Assembly: GCA_019155185.1 (NCBI GenBank)
Contig: CM032808.1
Location: 9,290,716-9,354,715, forward strand
DNA: 64,000 bases
Source: Beaufortia kweichowensis
Taxonomy: Eukaryota; Chordata; Actinopteri; Cypriniformes; Gastromyzontidae
Direction: 5' to 3'
The notes under the pieces were generated by a model. That model did not search any database. It was not told the origin of the DNA and was given only the letters and a program-made list of their open reading frames with translations. The position numbers were made by a program, and so were the translations under genes. This document shows positions 55,301 through 64,000 of this stretch, one piece after another; the first letter of the stretch is position 1; every line of letters begins with the position of its first letter.

Positions 55301-57570
55301 CAATTTATTGTAACATCCATAACAAATGATGAAAGCATTTTGTATTTTTACACTATTAAAATGAAATGAGATATAAAATCTCATGTCAGTCTGAGCATTT
55401 CCTTGTAGCTTTGAGATGAGTTTTCAGATTTATTTCTATTTCACTGGAATTACAAGTCAGGTAAATAAAAACAAATAGTCATTGATGACCTGAACTGTTA
55501 CAAATTAATTCGCTGCCAAAAAAGTTGGACTCACCACTGTATCTCTCCAAAGCCAACATCAGTCCAGGCAGTTGCCCCACAGCTTGATAGACGCGGTAAC
55601 AATCCTGTAAATTAGAGCTCTGACGCTGAAACTTTTTTGCCAGTCGGTTCAGGTCTGGAAAACGTCGAAGAAGATCCTCCTGACAACTCTTTCTCAGCTC
55701 AGAGTCTTCCACAAAAGCCTCCACAAGATCTAGTCTGTGTCAAATCAATAACTTTGTATAACATTTAAATGAGTAAGACCAATGACAAGAATTAAATATG
55801 TCAAAAAAGTACAATGGTACATTTGAATATGCATTTAAATATGCAGCAATCAAAAGCCTCACCTTTCATCTATTTTATTTTTGTCTCTAAGAGGCTGTTT
55901 GATCCACTGGTTGACCAGCCGCTGTCCTTGTGGGGTACGGCATTTATTTAAAAGACCTGCCAGAGAGTGAGTGCCTGTAGTATCATCGGAGGAACCCTGA
56001 GAAAAAAAAAATAAAAACATACAATAACATTTTGCTGTATAAAGTTTGGATTTGAGAATTTGCTTTGGAATGATTACCGACCTGGAAGAGATTTAGGGCT
56101 TCTACAGCAGCGTTATCCAAACGCATGTACTGGTTGAGGTCGAAGGTGGTTATCTTGAAAGTTCCAAAATTCGCCTCATCTGAGAGGAGCTCCAGGTATT
56201 TGATGATTGCTTCCAAGCAAGACATGGCAATCTGTAAAGGCAAAAAACCCTTAAACCTCCATTTCATCCTGTCATATTTTAACATAAACAACTCAAATTC
56301 ACTGCCTTTGATCTAAATTTCTTACAAACACTGCCCCAAACCTGTTTATCCATCTCTGGAAGCGCACCACTGGACACAGACTCTCCTTTGTGGCTCTTCA
56401 GTAGCCGATTAAGGTCCTGAACAATGTTTTTGACTGTGAACTCTGATTTCTTTCGGTCTGTGAGCAGAACACCTCCACGCTGTACTACCTAAACAATAAA
56501 CAGCAAATTGTACATCAACCTGAAATGTTGCATTATTCACCACAAGCTGGCAATAAAATTGTGGATCTGACCATAAGTAAGCTACCTGTCTGAGCTTGCC
56601 AAGGTCTCCACCTGCATCTCCTCCAGGAAGCAGACACTCTTTGGGACCGATCTGCACGAGCAGAGCCTCCAGATTGGAGAACTGATCATTGTCTGGAAAC
56701 TCACATACCCCAAGTTTCCTAAGGGTGCAGTCCACATACCCAACGGCAACAACACGTTGTCCATCGCTTCCAGTGCCAAGTCGCACACTTACGACCCCAG
56801 CAGCCGCCTCTCCTGGTCCTCCTCCACTGCCAAATAAAATGTCCTCAAACTGGGCAAGGTTTCCAGGAGATGCCTGGGATGCAAGAGAAGATGGAATGGA
56901 TATGATAAATGTGTAGAGATGACACTGAGTTCATGCAGTGAGGAATGAAAGCTACCTTGAAAGCTATTTGCCAGTCATGATCTTTGCTGCTCTTGCTGGC
57001 ATTTCTGTAAACTTCCACTCGGTACTGTTTGACCAACAGCAGGTCCCTCACAAACGATTCAAAATTCGTCTTACTGAGGACCACACCCTCCAGCCTTCTG
57101 TTTCCTGTGATTTTTTGGGGGAAATACAAGACAGACAGCATTGTTATGTAGTTCTCTATAGTCATGACGATAGGAAGGAAAATGTGTTGAACTTGTAAAA
57201 ACCTCAGAATGCAATTTGGCATGCTGCAGAGTTCAAGAATAAACTTAAAAACAACTAAAATGCAGGTGTTTTTTGCATTTAAAGACGGAAATCGAAATAA
57301 AGAATAGATACTCTAACTATGTTGGCAATAAAAGATTCATTAGATAAGTTATTATAGTCAACCTGTGCCCAGGTATTTGATGACCCCATTCGTCTTGAAA
57401 ACTTCCTTTGCTGCAAAAAGCGCATCTTTTCCATGCACGGTATAGTAATCGTTACGATCAAATATCCTCACGGTGGTGTCCGGTTTTTTAGGCATAGAAA
57501 AATAAAAACTCAGAAATACATTCTCAGAAACACTGTCCATAGACAGATTTTGTTTAGGTTGCACCGCCAT
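52335..57570 (-). CDS. msh2: DNA mismatch repair protein Msh2 (16 exons, 935 aa)
   Basis: MutS homologue that pairs with Msh6 or Msh3 to recognise mismatches and loops in nuclear DNA. Exons in transcript order: 57570-57363, 57104-56956, 56873-56586, 56488-56342, 56231-56082, 55996-55863, 55734-55535, 55131-55022, 54938-54815, 54739-54589, 54507-54410, 53877-53632, 53541-53337, 53156-52909, 52798-52632, 52517-52335. Phases agree throughout, and exons 4-14 have the same lengths as I recall for human MSH2. Visible motifs: Walker A GPNMGGKST with Lys 675; Walker B DSLIIVDE with Asp/Glu 748-749; ATHFHEL after it; C-terminal dimerisation helices ending KKASA. The key ATPase residues fall at human numbering. 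The start MAVQPKQNLS is chosen by alignment; an upstream in-frame ATG exists but lies in GC-rich promoter sequence. Confidence 0.98.
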
Positions 57571-57690
57571 GCTGTAATCTCCCGCCACAGCACACGCGCG
57601 CGGGAGGGTCAAAGGCAATCGGGGCGGAGTCAAAGTGACGACACTTTTCATCAAAAAAGACTTTTTATTGTACGATTGTTTAATAACGTG
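57571..57690 (-). promoter_or_regulatory. msh2: msh2 promoter
   Basis: A short GC/CpG-rich patch just above the ATG, with CGCGCG and a GC box (GGGGCGG, plus strand 57621-57627) and no clear TATA box. This suits a housekeeping repair gene. Confidence 0.5.
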
Positions 57691-60600
57691 TGTGAGCTGT
57701 ATAATATTATTTTAATTTATTTATGTGTGAACGTGAGCCGTATCAGAGGTCTCTAAGAAATCCACCAAGAAAAAACTAAAAACAATCGAATACTACATTA
57801 AACTTAAATATTGAATACTTTTTTTTAATTTTAGTTATTTTAAACATTATAAAATGAAACATCATAAAAATATATTAAAGATTACAGTAATAATAATTAT
57901 TACATTTTTACTTTAATAATAATTTTGATTAATATTACTTAATAATTATACATATACTTATTATACTTCTCATTTAATGTCATAGTTTTTATGTGTAAAG
58001 AGCATCTGATTGCCACTCAATCACTTACAATACATCAAATCCATTTGAAACACACCATGCAGAAAGGATATAACAACTTTATGTTTACTAAGGAAAATAT
58101 TGTGACTGCAATTTGGGTTAAATGATGAGGTTGAAAACGTATTATTCTTGCTGTCATAATCAACGTAGTTTTTATTGTGTGTGTGAATCACAGTTCAGAC
58201 TGATTGAAAATTGTTGTTTTACATGTTGAGCGTTAATCACAGATCAGTGGGATCACATGTAATGATGGTTATTGTCTCAGTCCCTGTTACAAGATAACCA
58301 TTCTGTATGAAACTGTAATTAAAGGGCCGGTCATTTAAGCCTTTTCACTCCAGCTTCAGTCAAACAAATCCACTCATGCTGGCAAATTTCTGACAAAACA
58401 ATGCTCGTTTTTAACCTTGACTGCAGTGGTTTAGCAGGTATATATAATTATAAAACATAGCTTTACCACAAACATAAACTTTGTAAAGAAAACAATTAAG
58501 CATATGTTATCATGTGCAGAACATATTACATTATTCTATTAGAATAATATGTTTCACTAAGACCCAATATTACAATCTATAATCTTATGAATTTACAGTC
58601 TATTAATTTCAATGTTATTAACAGTGTTGTATGTGATTCCCAATTTAAACATTATGTACTCTGCCTCTTAATAAACAGATATTATTATATGAATATTAAT
58701 TGTAAGGGCAAAGTGTTGAATGTTAAAGCTGTCCAGTTTGTTTAAAAAAGGGGGTTAGATGGAAGTAACAACCAAAACAAAGTGCAAAGGTTGTAGTATC
58801 AAGTTGTTGTCACTTGGTGTCAGAACTGAGCTGGTGAGGCTAGAATAAAATCATCTCTGCAGGCATTCTACATGAAAGGCTCCTTACATAACAGCAGCTT
58901 CAGCTGTGTAACTTTAAAGCACATTCACTTCATTCACTGACTTAAGAGACCTGAAAACTGGCTGTGGCAAACATTTGAACTGTGTTGTAATCCCACCAAC
59001 AACACACAACGCTTGTTTTATGTGTGTATCACCATATATATAGGCAAGTGCTGTGTACATATACGTAAATTGGTCCAGATAACCAAGCAGGAAGCTTTTG
59101 ATTTATTTAAACAAGGACAAATCAAAGTTGACAAAACAATATTATCAGAGTTAATTAATACTAAACATATACTGACACGTCACAAAAAGCTCCTTCACCT
59201 TCATCTTATCATACTTCTGTAAAATATTTAATGGTCCAGAAAGATTTATCACTCTGGTGATAACAGGTAGCAATGTAAGGTGTGTACTGAGCTACAACCT
59301 AAAGTATATTTACATTTATTTGTTTAGTTAATGCTTTCTTCAAAAAGTCTAACACAAAGTATCTGTGTGTCTGTGTGCATGTCCTGGAACTTTAAACAAA
59401 TCCTATCTAAACAGGTCTATCTCAGAGTCAAGAGAACTACAGGGCATATGTCTGGCAAGGCTTTTATCTGTTGCAGTTGCTGCTGGTGTTGGTGATATTG
59501 TTCACTGATGAATTGAAGATGGGCCGAGTAAGCGTGTTTGTTCTCTGCAGTGGCCTTTCGTAGTGGGATGGCCCGTTTTAATGGGGGGGCAGCCTGCTGC
59601 AGCGCTCTGGATCACGGCCAGATGCAATGGTCTGACTGTTACCGCTGTGATGGGGCAGGACTAGAAGCTTCTGCAGAGGATTAAATTATCAGTGTTGGAC
59701 AGAAGCAATTCAGGCACTAATTTTCCTTATGGATTCAGGGATGTGTATTTAATTCTAGTTTGAACACTAAAGTAAATACAAACAATAGACAGAAAAACTT
59801 TTTAAGCAGGAATAATGATGTGATAAGATTACTGTATATACAGCACAAAAGGCAACAAGGAGAAATACATACAAGCAAAGTCTGGCATTTGAAACGCTTG
59901 TAATCTGACCAGCCCCAAAATAGCTTAAGATATCAGTTGTTACATTATTCGGTCATATGTCAGTAATTGCCCTTGTCAGCACAATGAAAGTACAAATGAA
60001 ATCTCATTGTTATCTGTTAAGTGGCATCTTAGTAACTTGGCCATCAGTAAGTAGTGAGTAAGAACAACATTCATTTTTCAAACCAAGCCTTGCATATCAT
60101 ATGTCCAAAACAGAGCTCATGTTTATAAACAATAAACAAATACACATTTAGTCTCTATTAATTAGTGACACCAGACTAAATATAGAGTTTGTTCTTCACA
60201 TTTAACGCTGTATGTTTTTTTACTGTGTGTTAATTATCCGGAAGGTTTGGTGATGTCAAATAGGTCCCATTAAATACGTGGTTAAATATTAATGCTGTAT
60301 TGTACGTGAAACTAAATCCCTAGCTGTACTTGAATTACAGATAGCATTTTACAGTGTCTCAGACACACAACAGTGCTGATGAATGTTTTGGGTAAATGAA
60401 GGGATCGTATTTACATTCATAGCATACCCGTTTTTTTAAACAATTAGTTTGTTTATTTACTTAATAAAACTACATCTAAGGTCATTACTTTTTAACTTAC
60501 TACCACTACAACACATCACCTTACATCAATCACTTGGAAGGTTTTTTAGTGCTTCTTGACGCAACATCAGGTTGTACTTTAACCCTTTGTATTTGTGTAT

Positions 60601-63400
60601 TTTATTTGCTGCAATAAAAGCTATCTATTAGATTTATTTTAAACGTAATACTTTACTGGATATCTAGTAAAGGTAATAAAAAAACGGCATGACATAATGT
60701 ATGTTCTATTAAGATAAGAAAATCAGTGCATCTAAATCGAATCCTACTTAATTCTGTAGTAAATGTTGGATCTTATTTTAAAATGGTTACCACAGTGGTT
60801 TCATGTATATGCATTTAGGCAAATGCTTTATAGATATGAGGAACAGTGTGGATTTAAATTAGTGTCTCTGAAAAGATTACATTATTTAATACAGTATATA
60901 TATTGATCTGAATTATGGAGATTAAATTTTTGTCAAATCTCTCAGAACAGTAAGCACCAAAACCCATCTGCAATTAAGCTTGTATCACTGATCTCTCAAA
61001 GCTCTTGATGTTGATAAAAAAACCTGCAAACCAGCAAAACTATACTCATTTTCTGTTTTTTAATATTGAATATTGATTTATTTATTTTTCTATTGAAAAA
61101 CCCAACAGAGCTGATGATTATGTGGATGCAAATCCTTTTTTAAAATCAGATTAACTGCCAAAGATCCAAAGCTTGGCTGTTATAAGTCAAGCTACTATAA
61201 ATGCCTATAAATACTATACATGCTCTTTCCATGACTTTTACTGTATAAACAAATTTTAGTAGTCTGATACATAATGTCAGCTGATTAACTTAACAAGAGT
61301 TGAATCTCAAGCTCTTTCCATCCCTAAGGGAACAAAGCTGATGTCAGTTTGGTTTCCAGTCCAGAGTACCACGTATCGTTTGCATTTTGTTTGCCTAACA
61401 TCAATAGCAACGACCTTCAATACTCAACAACATGATTTTTGACTGCCATTCAAAAAAACATGGAGATTCAAAAAGGCAAAGACAATCTCAGTCATGCTTT
61501 ATTGTTAATGTACTGTTGTCAACATGAAGCGACATGCACACAGGTCTTATTGAGAAATTAGAGCCCAGTGTTGCAAAGTCTACCATTGCGCAGTACAAAG
61601 CATGGATGTGCATTAACAATGAATAGGTCTTCAGTTTCATGGCGTTCTCTCTGAGTAAACACCCGAGTGGTCAGGGGTTCTTTATACCAGTGATTATCAA
61701 CCATCTGTGTCTCTCATGGCTTTTTATGTCCTCAATTACCCATTCACAGACTGGCATCTTATTACTAACGTTCTTAGCATAGTTAAAGGCAATACTAGTA
61801 TATCTTGTTTTCCTGTACTCATTTGCTAGATTAAAATCCATAATATATGAATTCAGTTCCACAGGAATGTACAAAAAATCATTGAGCTTTATGCATGTCT
61901 TTATTGCAATCATATTTGATGCAAAGATGCTGTCGTGTCAATAGTTTTCCAAACCAAAGAACTTTCTCTGTGTAAGACCTTATTTAAAATATAAAAAAGA
62001 CATTAAAAATCGTTAAATAGCTTTTTTAGATTTTATTTTACATGTACTTTGCATTTTTCATGTATTTTTCCATTATTATTATTTATTTTACTTTATTATT
62101 GTTTAAAAATTTTCTGACTTTAGTTCAATAAGTAGTATCCAACAAAATTACTTTTTATGACTCCAAAAAAAGAAAATTCCTATTTTATAAAGATACTGTT
62201 TTTGCCTCACAAATAGTGTACATTATTTGACACAATGCATAAAAGCAAAGCCTCAAAAAGTGTATTTGTATGTTTTGTAGGCCTGGGCAGGCAATTCTGT
62301 GTTTCAAGATACCAGACATTATTGTGCTTTCAGACAGTGTGGAAACTTAGGTAACCTGAAATATGGTGTAAGCACACATGTTGCCTGTGTTGTGGGCATA
62401 ACCAGTGTGTGATTCACTCTTTCCGTTGGTTTTACAAGCTCTGGAAGGCAAGTATGCAGGAACCACCCAAGCTCATGTTGTACTCTTCCAGACGGAACTG
62501 TTTTCTTAAAAGAAAGCTTGATTCAGTCATTTCGTTTTTGAGGAGTGGTGGTTAGGTGAGGGTGGTATAGATATATGGAAAACATCTGGGGTAAATAATG
62601 AACCTTAAGACCTAACAGCATTTACAGACAAGAAAGGCAGTCAAATTTATCACATTCACATTATGTATTAAGAACACTTTACTCAAATTGCTCCTGCTGC
62701 TTTTGTGATATAAAATCCCCGACCCCCTTCAGCAACAGTCTGTCTTCTTCCCAGCCCTTCAATTCCCAACAAACCTGGGACATGGCCAGAGACAGGTGGC
62801 CTGTGAGGGGGAGCTGAACCAATCAAGCATTGAGAAGCTGGGCAGGAGCTTCAGTAGGCCATGATAAACAAGCTTGACTGCATCACCACTTTCAGTGCCA
62901 TCGTAATTGACGGTTTTACAAGCCTTATTATTCAAACTTCTTTAATTCAAACTTCTTAATCATAGGATTAAGTTTCATGGATTTTGGATGGACCTCAGGT
63001 GCCCTTTAAGTCACTGTAAAAGCACATGTTGAATGTAAACATAGAGGTTGGTTGGTTTGTTATGTTTTGTTATTTTATATTTATATATGATATGTGCATA
63101 ACATGAGCCCTTATAGATAACATATTATTTTTTATAGAGAGTTTAACATGATGCAGTAGCATACACCATAAAGCACTGGGCATAAAAAAGTGTTTAGAGA
63201 CTTTAGTATTTTTGGCATCATGATGTTATATAATTTACAAAAAAATTAAAAAGGTTTACAAGTTTGTAAAAAAGTAATAATCAAAGGAATAACAATGGAA
63301 ATCCTGTATATTTATCCAGAACATAAGCACAGTAGTATTTCCCCTATATGTGCAATTCATATAGGCTCAGGTGATTCCCTATTTTTGCTTAGTTATATGG
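57691..63400. other. Intergenic, msh2 to calm2; no EPCAM seen
   Basis: In mammals EPCAM lies between MSH2 and CALM2. No exon encoding a thyroglobulin-type domain or transmembrane segment of that type could be recognised in these 5.7 kb. A degenerate SINE-tail fragment lies at 59308-59350. The block 59480-59680 is GC-richer and could be regulatory. The rest is AT-rich. Confidence 0.55.
59308..59350 (-). repeat. Degenerate SINE-tail fragment
   Basis: ATTTACATTTATTTGTTTAG followed by TTAATGCTTTCTTCAAAAAG is a decayed version of the tail at 41985-42040. Low similarity; tentative. Confidence 0.35.
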
Positions 63401-63813
63401 CATTTATGACCGGCCAAACTCTACAGTGTGTGACCAGGGAGTGACGCATTGCAGGTACAAACGAACCAATCAGAGAGCGCCGCACAACAGAAACTCTTGA
63501 CTCGTACTCATCCGACGTCAAATAGTTCGCGTGCATTTTTCCGTTTAGATATGCTAATCGATAAATAAAAGACCGTTTATTTTGGAGAGATTGTCACGTA
63601 TTATGTCTACTACACATCGGTTTCATTTCATGTACCAATATTGGAGTATTTCTAAAGCACCTATAGGCAGAATGCAGTGCGGTTGGCGGATGAATACAGG
63701 AAGATGGGAGGTGTTTATGTACGACCGTTAAGGCGGGTCTATACCAATATTCCGACAACCATTTGTGAATCTCTCACGGAGACCGAGGGAGGCAGACTCA
63801 AAAACAGAAGAAA
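63401..63813 (+). promoter_or_regulatory. calm2: calm2 promoter and 5' UTR
   Basis: Upstream of the ATG are a CCAAT box (63466-63470) within GAACCAATCAGAG, a CRE-like GACGTCA (63514-63520), an ATGCTAAT octamer-like word near 63552 and a TATA-like CTATACC near 63740. The run from about 63770 to the ATG, with a GGAGACCGAGGGAGG patch, is the likely 5' UTR. The start site is not determined. Confidence 0.45.
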
Positions 63814-63816
63814 ATG
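63814..63816 (+). CDS. calm2: Calmodulin first coding exon (ATG only), gene continues beyond window
   Basis: AAAATG is followed immediately by GTGAGT, so the first coding exon holds only the initiator codon. Calmodulin genes of vertebrates have exactly this organisation, with the first intron directly after ATG. The position next to msh2 matches CALM2 in human, in the orientation expected from that order. The protein itself is not visible in the window, so the identification rests on exon structure plus synteny. Any gene with an intron after ATG would look the same. Confidence 0.6.
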
Positions 63817-64000
63817 GTGAGTACATACCAAGATTTTTACAATTTATTTATAATAATGACATAATAGACGTGCCGTAATGAAACCAGGACTGAGGGAAGC
63901 ATATGTTTTTACGTAAGTAAGGCGAGCAAGAAATGCATTTAGACGCTTCCTCAATTGTTGCGGTACAGTGCCGCCAAATCTACAACTACAGTGTGTGGCG

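Overview
The window is vertebrate nuclear DNA, almost certainly from a teleost fish and probably a cyprinid. All genes are split by GT-AG introns. The proteins read as fish orthologues of human 2p16-p21 genes. The non-coding DNA carries typical teleost repeats: tRNA-derived SINE pieces, palindromic MITEs, a hAT-type MITE, and long GA, TA and GT microsatellites. The cyprinid assignment is inferred from the SINE type and from the 667-residue Fshr, close to the length I recall for zebrafish.

Layout. 1-17.8 kb: no recognisable gene, many repeats. 17.8-24.5 kb (+): fshr, follicle-stimulating hormone receptor, 10 coding exons. 24.5-27.2 kb: intergenic, with a perfect CTCF-like site. 29.0-32.2 kb (-): foxn2 coding exons, with a likely non-coding first exon and promoter near 37.6-37.9 kb. 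37.9-40.1 kb: nothing recognised. 41.8-51.5 kb (-): fbxo11, 22 coding exons. 52.3-57.6 kb (-): msh2, 16 coding exons. 57.6-63.4 kb: no recognised gene. 63.8 kb (+): a first coding exon consisting only of ATG, the calmodulin arrangement, read as calm2 running off the right edge.

The exon models were built by hand. I joined splice sites, checked phase at every junction, and compared the result with family sequences I know. The four complete models close exactly in frame: fshr 667 aa, foxn2 388 aa, fbxo11 879 aa, msh2 935 aa.

The gene order fshr-foxn2-fbxo11-msh2-calm is the human block CALM2-EPCAM-MSH2-KCNK12-MSH6-FBXO11-FOXN2-PPP1R21-STON1-GTF2A1L-LHCGR-FSHR with several members missing. The genes do not form a functional pathway. 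They are a conserved neighbourhood of a gonadal hormone receptor, a forkhead transcription factor, a ubiquitin-ligase substrate receptor, a mismatch-repair ATPase and a calcium sensor. I found no convincing previously undescribed system. The points most worth checking are the GC-AG intron in fshr, the intact hAT MITE with its 8-bp target duplication, the inverted SINE pair, the CTCF-like sites at gene boundaries, and the shortened Fbxo11 N terminus.
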